From Formosa undariae (GTDB lineage Bacteria > Bacteroidota > Bacteroidia > Flavobacteriales > Flavobacteriaceae), in contig NZ_JBHMEZ010000001.1 of the NCBI RefSeq assembly GCF_042427615.1, positions 620,001-684,000 of the forward strand: DNA of 64,000 bases, in the 5' to 3' direction. This document shows positions 49,644-57,736 of this stretch, piece after piece. The position numbers and the translations under genes were made by a program. The notes beneath the pieces were generated by a model. That model saw only the letters and a program-made list of their open reading frames with translations, was not told the DNA's origin and did not search any database. The stretch's first letter is position 1. Each line of letters opens with the position of its first letter.

Positions 49644-51049
49644 TACGAATCCAGTTTTTCTTTTTTTAATTGATCTCTTAGTTGTTCTAATTCTGGGCTT
49701 AATCCAACTTTATAGACATGCGGATTAGCAAAACGTTTATGTTCTACAGGTAATTTTGAAAGATTTTCTTCCGCAATTTTAACTAATTCTAATGTTGTTT
49801 TCTTGGTATGCACACGTTTTCCATCTATCATAACATCGTGTAATAATGCTTTAACAGAAGCATATTCTATAGGCATACGTTTATGTGTTTCAAACGGATG
49901 TGCCATCGTTTTTGGTGTGTCTAAATGGTCTAAAGTAATCGCATCTGCAATATATTGACCATCTTGATTCATATAACGGTACACCTGCTTTTTACCTGGA
50001 AAATTCATCTTTTTTAAATTTTCAGAAATTTTTATACGCGGTGTATTATTAAAACTACACAGTTTATAAACACCGTCTAAAGCGCCATTGGCTTTACCAA
50101 CAACTAAATTAGTGCCCACACCATATATATCTATTTGTGCATATTGTTCTTTTAAACTCCTAATAACATGCTCGTCTAATTGGTTAGACGCTGCTATTTT
50201 TACATAATCTAATCCGGCTTGGTCTAGTTGTTTTCTAGCGGCATTAGACAAGTATGCTAAATCTCCACTATCAAGTCTAATTCCGAGTAATTTCTCACCA
50301 CGAGCCTCCATTTCTTTAGCTACAATTATGGCATTAGGAACACCTTTTTTTAGGGTATCGTAAGTATCTACTAAAAGAACACAGTTAACAGGTCTAGTTT
50401 CGGCAAAATCTCTGAATGCTGTAAGTTCGTCGTCGTAACTTTGTATAAAGGCATGCGCCATAGTACCAGATACAGGAATATTAAATTCTTTTCCGGCGAG
50501 TACATTAGAGGTATAATCGAATCCGCCAATATAGGCCGATCTAGAGGCTTGGAGTCCTGCAAAACCTTGTGCACGGCGTAAACCAAATTCGGCTAAACTT
50601 TTATCTCTTCCAGCAATATATCTAATACGGCTCGCCTTAGTAGCGATAAGAGATTGAAAATTTAGACTATTTAAAATGAATGTTTCAATAATCTGACATT
50701 CAATTATGGAACCAGAAACGGTTAATATTGGACTAAAAGGAAACACAATTTCACCTTCCGACATGCTTTGAATGTGTCCAGTAAATTTAAATGTTTTTAA
50801 GTAGTTTGTATAATTAGAATCAAACCCTTGTGCTTCTAAATAATGTATATCATCTTCAGAGAACGAGATTTTTTCTAACGAATCTAGAACTTCTTCCAAT
50901 CCACAAAATAAAACGTATCCGCCTTCAAAAGGATTTTTTCTAAAAAAATAATCGAAGGTTGCACTAATCTCATGTTTGTCTTTTAAAAAATAAGATTGCC
51001 CCATGGCAAGCTGATATAAATCAGTATATAAAGCAGAATTTAAATTCAT
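49643..51049 (-). CDS. pncB: Nicotinate phosphoribosyltransferase
   Basis: Makes nicotinate mononucleotide from nicotinate and PRPP (Preiss-Handler route). The 468-residue product has the N-terminal YTDLYQLAMGQSYFLKD segment, FGLRRAQGFAGLQASRSAYIGGFDYTSNVLAG, and LLGIRLDSGDLAYLS and YGVGTNLVVGKANG for substrate binding. It leads a run with pncA, rnpA and the S41 peptidase. A TAACC(N8)GGTTA inverted repeat lies at 51076-51093 just upstream, and the nearest -7-like box is 142 bp upstream inside a terminator loop. Confidence 0.95.
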   Translation of the reverse strand: MNLNSALYTDLYQLAMGQSYFLKDKHEISATFDYFFRKNPFEGGYVLFCGLEEVLDSLEKISFSEDDIHYLEAQGFDSNYTNYLKTFKFTGHIQSMSEGEIVFPFSPILTVSGSIIECQIIETFILNSLNFQSLIATKASRIRYIAGRDKSLAEFGLRRAQGFAGLQASRSAYIGGFDYTSNVLAGKEFNIPVSGTMAHAFIQSYDDELTAFRDFAETRPVNCVLLVDTYDTLKKGVPNAIIVAKEMEARGEKLLGIRLDSGDLAYLSNAARKQLDQAGLDYVKIAASNQLDEHVIRSLKEQYAQIDIYGVGTNLVVGKANGALDGVYKLCSFNNTPRIKISENLKKMNFPGKKQVYRYMNQDGQYIADAITLDHLDTPKTMAHPFETHKRMPIEYASVKALLHDVMIDGKRVHTKKTTLELVKIAEENLSKLPVEHKRFANPHVYKVGLSPELEQLRDQLKKEKLDS

Positions 51050-51172
51050 ATGGATGTTCTTTATTGTCTATATTTTAACCTAATATATGGTTAGTATAAT
51101 TCTGAAAGCCATTTATATTTTGAGATATCAAGACCTAAAAGCAAAACAAAATTTGATATATTATTATATAAA

Positions 51173-51213
51173 AATAACGCATGTTTTTTACAAATGTAAG
51201 CACATGCGTTATT
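51173..51213. terminator. Terminator after the M1 peptidase, with a promoter-like box in its loop
   Basis: AATAACGCATGT (51173-51184) and ACATGCGTTATT (51202-51213) pair perfectly. The 17-base loop contains CAAATGTA (51191-51198), i.e. minus-strand TACATTTG, a consensus -7 box reading toward pncB. Confidence 0.7.
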
Positions 51214-51236
51214 AATTCTTATAAACGAAAGTTTTA

Positions 51237-53105
51237 TTACTTCGTATACACGTTATTATCCTTATCAATATCGGCCATTAATTCTTTAGCATCAATAGTA
51301 AGATCTTTAATATCTTCTTTCGATTTATTAATGGTGAATGTATAAGTTGGATAAGACCATGCCCAATCTTTTAGTTGCGTTCTCGTTTCTGTTGCTGGTT
51401 TTTCACCACGCATCATTGTTAATGGAACGTATAAATTTTCAGAAGTTCCGTCTGTATAATTAACTTCAATATCTAAAGGCATTGGCATTAACCCGATACG
51501 TTCTAAGGTTACTGTTGTCGTGTTTGCAGAACCTTCAATAGATTTAATTGCGTAATCAATTGTATTCGTAGTTTGTGTCCAATCTGTTAAATACCAATCC
51601 AATTCTAAACCAGATACTTTCTCTGCAGAACGTATAACATCGATAGGTCTTGGATGTTTAAATGAAAAATCTGTAAAGTACTTTTTAAGTGTTTCTTTTA
51701 AATTCTCTTGTCCGATTACATAGCCTAATTGTGCTAAAAATACTTCTCCTTTATTATATGCAGCAATACTATATGCCATGTTACAATCGTAACGATCGGA
51801 ATGTGTAGATTGTGGTTGTTCTTTACCAGATTTTACTAAATAGTAATACCCTTGATACGCTCTTTCTGAAGGGTTTTCTTTGCTTTCCTTCATAATTTCA
51901 TTCATGGCTTGATCGCTAATATAACTTGTAAACCCTTCGTCCATCCATTCGTGTTTAGACTCGTTAGAAGCTAATAAGAACTGAAACCATGTATGTGCTA
52001 ATTCATGAGCTGTAACACCTACTAAACTTCCAAATTTACGCTCTCCTGTAATAAGTGTACACATTGCATACTCCATTCCACCATCTCCACCTTGAATCAC
52101 AGAATATTGTTCGTACGGATACTTCCCTATTTCTGAACTAAAATATTGCATAAGCTCGACCGTTTTAGGTTGAAGCTTCTTCCAATTTTCTTTTATTGAT
52201 GGATTGTTTTTATAGAAGAAATGTAATAAAGGTCCGTTTGGAACTTGCATGGTATCGTGAATATAATCAGGATCTGCAGCCCAAGTAAAATCGTGTACAT
52301 TAGGCGCAATAAAATGCCAAGATAGTTTATCGCCATCTGCGGGTTTTACTGATCCTGTTTCGTAACCATGACCAATGTCGTTAGGATTTTGAAGGTATCC
52401 AGTTCCTCCAATTGTATACGTTTTATCTATATTTATAGTTACATCAAAATTACCCCAAACACCATGAAATTCTCTTCCAATATAAGGATCTGCATGCCAG
52501 CCTTCGAAATCGTATTCTGCTAATTTTGGGTACCACTGTGTCATAGATAATGCGACACCTTCTTTACTGTTTCTACCTGAACGACGGATTTGAAGCGGAA
52601 TTTGTGCATCGTAATCCATATCGAATGTTACTTTTTCGCCAGGTTGAATTGGAGATTCTAGTTTCACCTCAAGAATAGTTCCTACGGTTTCGTAAGAAAT
52701 AGATTTTCCATTCTGTTTAAGAGATTTTACTTTGATGTATCCTGTTTCCTCAGGTTTTAATGTTGATATTCTACTCTTTCCGTTTTCCATCATTCTACCG
52801 TCTGGATCTTCAATGCTTTGTAAACGGGCATCCATTTCGCTTCCTGGTTGAAATGCATTTAGAAATAAATGATAATATACACTTGTTAACACATCTGGAG
52901 AATTGTTAGTATACACTATTTTTTGAACACCTTTATACTGATAGGTTTCTACATCCATATCAATATTCATAGTATAATCTACATGTTGTTGCCAGTACGT
53001 AGGATCTGTTTTAGAATGTGAAGTACTAGTACTTATAGTATCCGAAGATTTACAAGATGTAAGCACTACAAGAAGTACAAAAAGTGAATAAAATATTTGT
53101 TTCAT
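51237..53105 (-). CDS. M1 family (aminopeptidase N-like) lipoprotein metallopeptidase
   Basis: A zinc aminopeptidase of 622 residues, lipidated at Cys18 (LLVVLTSC). An N-terminal beta saddle is followed by the catalytic domain: exopeptidase motif GGMEYAM (342-348), zinc site HELAH (367-371) and third ligand Glu390 in WMDEGFTSY. It lacks the large C-terminal helical domain of E. coli PepN. Expected to trim peptides in the periplasm or at the surface. It is separated from the upstream S8 gene by a strong hairpin and ends in another. Confidence 0.94.
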   Translation of the reverse strand: MKQIFYSLFVLLVVLTSCKSSDTISTSTSHSKTDPTYWQQHVDYTMNIDMDVETYQYKGVQKIVYTNNSPDVLTSVYYHLFLNAFQPGSEMDARLQSIEDPDGRMMENGKSRISTLKPEETGYIKVKSLKQNGKSISYETVGTILEVKLESPIQPGEKVTFDMDYDAQIPLQIRRSGRNSKEGVALSMTQWYPKLAEYDFEGWHADPYIGREFHGVWGNFDVTINIDKTYTIGGTGYLQNPNDIGHGYETGSVKPADGDKLSWHFIAPNVHDFTWAADPDYIHDTMQVPNGPLLHFFYKNNPSIKENWKKLQPKTVELMQYFSSEIGKYPYEQYSVIQGGDGGMEYAMCTLITGERKFGSLVGVTAHELAHTWFQFLLASNESKHEWMDEGFTSYISDQAMNEIMKESKENPSERAYQGYYYLVKSGKEQPQSTHSDRYDCNMAYSIAAYNKGEVFLAQLGYVIGQENLKETLKKYFTDFSFKHPRPIDVIRSAEKVSGLELDWYLTDWTQTTNTIDYAIKSIEGSANTTTVTLERIGLMPMPLDIEVNYTDGTSENLYVPLTMMRGEKPATETRTQLKDWAWSYPTYTFTINKSKEDIKDLTIDAKELMADIDKDNNVYTK

Positions 53106-53124
53106 ATTGAATTGGGTTTAAATA

Positions 53125-53159
53125 AAAAACCTCATCAAGTTTTGGTTGATGAGGTTTTT
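53125..53159 (-). terminator. Terminator after the S8 peptidase gene
   Basis: AAAAACCTCATCAA and TTGATGAGGTTTTT pair perfectly around a 7-base loop, in the 69-bp gap before the M1 gene. Confidence 0.9.
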
Positions 53160-53174
53160 ATTAATTGAATGTTT

Positions 53175-54791
53175 TTATTTTAATTTCGAAGCCATAATTA
53201 ATGCGTTATAAGCATTAACCATTTTACCTGAAGCAGATAAGTTTGTAAAAGATTGTTCGTTGCTAGCATCTCCACCAACAACTACTTTTATTTTAATAGG
53301 TAAACCAGAATCCATTATTACTTGCTTAACTTGTGACGCAGATAATTTTGGATATTGAGAACGGATTAAAGCAGCAACACCGGCAACAGCAGGAGATGCC
53401 ATAGATGTTCCTCCTTTAGTATCGTATTTATCGCTACCAGGAACTGTAGAGTATATTTCTGCTCCAGGAGCAAATACATCTACATTAATTTTTCCATAGT
53501 TAGAGAAACCAGCAACCATTTCTGGTCCGTATTTAGGAGCTAATGCACCAACTGATAAAAAGTTATCAGAAAATTCTGGTCCGTTGTCAGTATTGTCTGT
53601 AGGATAATGATGTTTTTCTTGATCTAAATCCATGCCTTCATTTCCAGCAGCCATAACCAATAATACATCGTGATCTGCAGCATATTTAATAGCATCCTGT
53701 ACCCAATCACTATGTGGAGAGTAGTATTTACCAAAACTTCCATTAATTACTTTAGCACCATTGTCTACAGCATAACGAATTCCTAAAGCAACATCTTTAT
53801 CGTATTCATCTCCGTTAGAAACAACTCTTAAGCTCATAATTTTTACATTATTAGCAACACCATTTGCTCCTAAACCATTGTTGCGTTCTGCAGCAATTAT
53901 TCCAGTAACGTGTGTACCGTGGCTTTCAGAATCTACAGTCGGCATAACGTTTCCATTACCATAACCAACATCGGTTAAATCATCGATATTATCACCTGTT
54001 TTTCTACCCTTAAATTCCATGTTAAGGTTATAGTTTAAACGATCTGAAATACTTTCAGCACCATTTTTTAACTCTTTTTTAGCAGCATTTATATCATCAA
54101 AACCAAGGCCTAAAATATATTTAGCCATTGCTGTAGCTGTTGCTAATTCTTCGTTATCACCTGCTGTAATACTTTCAACATCAGCTAAAGTATAATCCGT
54201 TTTATTAAGTTTAGCAGCTATAATTTCGTCGGCACCAATTAATTGTTGTAATAACTGATCGTATTGCGTTTTATAGTTTATAAATTTGCCATACTCTTCA
54301 TCGTATTCTTTTTGAGCTCTTTCGTAATCCGGGTTAGAAGTGTCTCCACTAGCTAGTATACGTACAAATTCTAATTGCTCTTCGTAAGTATCACCTAAAA
54401 AGTTCCATCCGTGAATATCGTCTACATATCCGTTTTTATCGTCGTCAATACCATTCCCTGGAATCTCTTTTTCGTTAGTCCAAATAACACCATCTAAATC
54501 TTCGTGCTCAATGTCGATTCCAGAATCAATTACTGCAACAATTACAGTTTTTCCAGCATTATCTTTAATAATTTCTGAGTAAGCTTTATCAACACTCATA
54601 CCTGGAATAGTATCAGAAATTAGGTCTAAATGTCCCCAATTGTGTTGCTCTGTTTCAGTTATATCTGATACTTTTAATGGTGCAGTATCTATATTTTCAA
54701 TAGGTGTAGATAATACTTTTGCTCCACCACCACAACTAGTTAAAATCGTTGCAGCAAAGGCAGTAATTAGAATAGGTTTAATAAAATTCAT
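53175..54791 (-). CDS. S8 family subtilisin-like lipoprotein protease
   Basis: A 538-residue serine protease. The signal peptide ends with lipobox Cys20 (TILTSCGGG). The triad is Asp89 (VIAVIDSGID), His291 (ESHGTHVTG) and Ser463 (GGTSMASP), with oxyanion Asn384 (AAGNEG). The Asp-to-His spacing is about 200 residues against roughly 30-60 in ordinary subtilases; the insert (about 125-280) is acidic and helical. It lies 14 bp after the metallo-beta-lactamase-fold gene and shares its transcript, then a terminator. Substrate unknown. Confidence 0.93.
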   Translation of the reverse strand: MNFIKPILITAFAATILTSCGGGAKVLSTPIENIDTAPLKVSDITETEQHNWGHLDLISDTIPGMSVDKAYSEIIKDNAGKTVIVAVIDSGIDIEHEDLDGVIWTNEKEIPGNGIDDDKNGYVDDIHGWNFLGDTYEEQLEFVRILASGDTSNPDYERAQKEYDEEYGKFINYKTQYDQLLQQLIGADEIIAAKLNKTDYTLADVESITAGDNEELATATAMAKYILGLGFDDINAAKKELKNGAESISDRLNYNLNMEFKGRKTGDNIDDLTDVGYGNGNVMPTVDSESHGTHVTGIIAAERNNGLGANGVANNVKIMSLRVVSNGDEYDKDVALGIRYAVDNGAKVINGSFGKYYSPHSDWVQDAIKYAADHDVLLVMAAGNEGMDLDQEKHHYPTDNTDNGPEFSDNFLSVGALAPKYGPEMVAGFSNYGKINVDVFAPGAEIYSTVPGSDKYDTKGGTSMASPAVAGVAALIRSQYPKLSASQVKQVIMDSGLPIKIKVVVGGDASNEQSFTNLSASGKMVNAYNALIMASKLK

Positions 54792-54805
54792 GAGTTATTT
54801 GTATG

Positions 54806-55666
54806 TTAATTAAATATATCGTTGCACGTATACGTGTCTTTTAAACGTACACCTTTTTCTGTATGTTGAAGTGTGATAATTTCGTTGTGCGCATCGTGCT
54901 CCAAAAATAGGTAATAATTATTATCGGCCGCTTGTTTTAAAAACTTTTCTTTCTCACCAAGGGTTATAAGCGGTCTGGTGTCGTAACCAACAACGTAAGG
55001 TAGAGGAATGTGTCCTGCTGTTGGTAATAAATCGGCCATAAATACAATGGTTTTATCCTTGTATTTAAGTTGAGGAATCATTTGTTTATCGGTATGTCCA
55101 TCAACAAATAAAATATCGAATCCCAATTCACTATCTTCTAAAAAATTATCTTTAGGAAGCCCTGTGAATTTTAATTGTCCGCTTTCTTCCATCGGAATAA
55201 TGTTTTCTTTAAGAAAGGAAGCACCTTCTCTAACATTGGGATGCGTGGCCCAAGCCCAATGGTCTTTATTACTCCAAAAATGTGCATTTTTAAAAGCCGG
55301 TTCGTAACCTGTTCTGTCTTTATTCCATTGAATACACCCACCAGAATGGTCAAAATGTAAGTGTGTTAAAAACACATCGGTAATATCGTCTCTATGAAAT
55401 CCATACTGTTTAAGCGATGCATCTATAGAATGATTACCCCAAAGTGAATAATACCCAAAAAATTTATCAGATTGCTTATCGCCCATTCCTGTATCTATTA
55501 GAATAAGCCTGTTACCATCTTCAATTAGTAGAGATCTAGCGGCTATATCAATTAAATTATTTGAATCTGCTGGGTTTGTTCTTTGCCAAATAGTTTTAGG
55601 AACTACGCCAAACATGGCACCTCCATCTAGCTTAAAATTACCCGTTTCAATAGGATATAATTTCAT
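54806..55666 (-). CDS. Metallo-beta-lactamase-fold hydrolase
   Basis: A 286-residue cytoplasmic MBL-fold enzyme. The metal motif is THLHFDHSGG (His102, His104, Asp106, His107), with LILIDTGMGDK before it and later metal-ligand strands near IVFMADLLPTAGHIPLP and FLEHDAHN. The overall layout resembles quorum-quenching lactonases and related hydrolases, but no specific substrate can be assigned. It precedes the S8 protease gene by 14 bp. Confidence 0.88.
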   Translation of the reverse strand: MKLYPIETGNFKLDGGAMFGVVPKTIWQRTNPADSNNLIDIAARSLLIEDGNRLILIDTGMGDKQSDKFFGYYSLWGNHSIDASLKQYGFHRDDITDVFLTHLHFDHSGGCIQWNKDRTGYEPAFKNAHFWSNKDHWAWATHPNVREGASFLKENIIPMEESGQLKFTGLPKDNFLEDSELGFDILFVDGHTDKQMIPQLKYKDKTIVFMADLLPTAGHIPLPYVVGYDTRPLITLGEKEKFLKQAADNNYYLFLEHDAHNEIITLQHTEKGVRLKDTYTCNDIFN

Positions 55667-55817
55667 GGTTTATTAATTTTACCATGTAAAGTTAAAAAGA
55701 GTGTAGCAGTTTTAATGAATTCTTAATTTTTATTAGCTCTTTTTTAACATAAAATAGCAGACAGGCACATTATTTAACCCAAAACTTTTATATATTCAAC
55801 CTTTATAAAAATAATGC

Positions 55818-57653
55818 ATGTTAGAATTAGCGGGGATAATTATACTAGGAATATTAGCACAATGGGTAGCTTGGAAATTTAAAATACCGGCTATTTTACC
55901 TTTAATTCTTATTGGATTATTAGTAGGGCCATTTGCTGCCGAATTTTTCTCTGACGATGGTTCCAAATGGATTGAACCTATTTGGAATGGGAGAGAAGGT
56001 CTGTTTCCTGGAGAAAGCTTGTTTTATTTTGTATCACTGGCCATAAGTATTATTCTATTTGAAGGCGGATTAACGCTAAAGTTAAGCGAGATTAAAAATG
56101 TTGCACCTTCTATTACTAAACTTATTACACTGGGTGCAGCCGTAACGTTTTTTGGAGCTGCGATTGCTGCGCATTATACGTTTTACTTAAGTTGGGAAAT
56201 GTCGTTTCTGTTTTCAGGTTTAATTATTGTAACCGGGCCCACAGTAATTACACCTATTTTAAGAAATATTCCATTGCCTAAAGATGTCTCTGCCGTGTTA
56301 AAATGGGAAGGTATTTTAATCGATCCTATTGGGGCATTAATTGCCGTTTTGGTATTTGAATTTATTAGTGTAGATGCTGGAGGTGAATTTACTAAACGTG
56401 CTTTTATTGAATTTGGAAAAATTGTATTATTCGGATTCTCGTTCGGATTTACATTTGCTCATGCTTTAAACACGATTATTAACCGAAAATGGATTCCTCA
56501 TTATTTATTAAATGTGTTTGCATTAGCGTCTGTGTTAGGTGTTTTTGTATTATCAGATTCTTTTGCGCACGAATCGGGACTTTTAGCCGTAGTTGTTATG
56601 GGAATGGTTCTTGGAAACTCTAAATCGGCGTATTTAAAAGAACTTCTTTATTTTAAAGAATCACTTAGTGTGCTATTAATTTCGATCTTATTTATTTTAC
56701 TGGCCGCGAATATTAATATGAGTGATTTATTACTGATTTTTAATTGGAATACAGCTGTTCTATTTGCGATTGTAGTCTTTATTATTCGTCCGATAGCCGT
56801 GTTTATAAGTACGTATAAATCGACTTTAAAATTTAATGAAAAACTTTTTATTAGTTGGGTTGGACCACGTGGTATTGTGGCTGCGGGTATCGCCTCTTTA
56901 TTTGGTTTAAAATTAGCGAAAAGTGGCGTTCCAGATGCCGAATATATTACACCCTTAGTATTCATGATTGTGTTGGGAACCGTATTATTAAATGCCACAA
57001 CAGCACGTATGTTTGCAAAACTTATTGGTGTATTCTTGAAAAAATCTGAAGGTATTTTAATTGTCGGAGCATCAAAACTATCTCGTTTAATAGGACATTA
57101 TTTAGAAGAAAACGGACGACACGTTGTACTCATAGATAGTAACCAAGAAAATATTAAAAAGAGTGAAGAACTTGGATTAGAAGGTATTAATACTAATATT
57201 TATTCTGATACCTTAATGGATAATATCGAATTGAACGACGTCGGGTATCTTATGGCGTTAACAGCAAGTGCCGATATTAATACCTATGCGATAAATAAGT
57301 TTGGAGAACAATTTGGTGAAAATGGATCGTTTAGGTTATTAACAGCCGATGAGATGAGTAATAGCGACAAGTTACCTAGAGAAGGTTTATTTGCGCAATC
57401 CGATGATTTTAATTCGTTAAGTGAAGTTGCTCGTAAATTTCCAGCAGTTAATGAAATTGAAATAAAAGACAAATCTCACTTTATAAGTCTATTAAAAATT
57501 AGTGATGCAGATTCAGATATCATCCCTATTTTTATTAAAAATAATAAAGGTGTACTAGATATTATTTCGGCTTCAAATAAAGAGAAGCATATTATTGAGC
57601 CTGGATTTAAATTAGTTTATATCGGAAAACCTTTCGATGTTGAGAAAATGTAA
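55818..57653 (+). CDS. CPA1-type Na+/H+ (or K+/H+) antiporter with C-terminal TrkA_N domain
   Basis: A 611-residue inner-membrane antiporter. The first ~410 residues hold about 12-13 helices with the CPA1 hallmarks ILFEGGLTLKLSEI, TGPTVITPILR and WEGILIDPIGALIA (catalytic aspartate region) and GPRGIVAAGIASLFGL. A cytosolic TrkA_N/RCK-like Rossmann domain begins at ILIVGASKLSRLIGHYLEENGRH, binding a nucleotide, then a further small regulatory domain. This resembles NhaP2/CvrA-like or KefB-like proteins; the ion cannot be decided. It is convergent with the GH31 gene. Confidence 0.92.
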   Translation: MLELAGIIILGILAQWVAWKFKIPAILPLILIGLLVGPFAAEFFSDDGSKWIEPIWNGREGLFPGESLFYFVSLAISIILFEGGLTLKLSEIKNVAPSITKLITLGAAVTFFGAAIAAHYTFYLSWEMSFLFSGLIIVTGPTVITPILRNIPLPKDVSAVLKWEGILIDPIGALIAVLVFEFISVDAGGEFTKRAFIEFGKIVLFGFSFGFTFAHALNTIINRKWIPHYLLNVFALASVLGVFVLSDSFAHESGLLAVVVMGMVLGNSKSAYLKELLYFKESLSVLLISILFILLAANINMSDLLLIFNWNTAVLFAIVVFIIRPIAVFISTYKSTLKFNEKLFISWVGPRGIVAAGIASLFGLKLAKSGVPDAEYITPLVFMIVLGTVLLNATTARMFAKLIGVFLKKSEGILIVGASKLSRLIGHYLEENGRHVVLIDSNQENIKKSEELGLEGINTNIYSDTLMDNIELNDVGYLMALTASADINTYAINKFGEQFGENGSFRLLTADEMSNSDKLPREGLFAQSDDFNSLSEVARKFPAVNEIEIKDKSHFISLLKISDADSDIIPIFIKNNKGVLDIISASNKEKHIIEPGFKLVYIGKPFDVEKM

Positions 57654-57679
57654 CTTTTTCAATACTATTCAAATAAAAT

Positions 57680-57713
57680 AAAAATGCTCGTGAATTTATT
57701 CACTAGCATTTTT
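57680..57713. terminator. Bidirectional terminator between the antiporter and GH31 genes
   Basis: AAAAATGCT with GTGAAT pairs with ATTCAC and AGCATTTTT around a 2-base loop, with one mismatch, followed by a T-rich run. Confidence 0.85.
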
Positions 57714-57736
57714 GTTTTTTAATTTCAAACCAAAAC

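Noticed and set aside
56864..56873. ACCACGTGGT in the antiporter gene
   Set aside because: Only the central CACGTG core matches parS; it encodes the conserved Gly-Pro-Arg-Gly of CPA antiporters.
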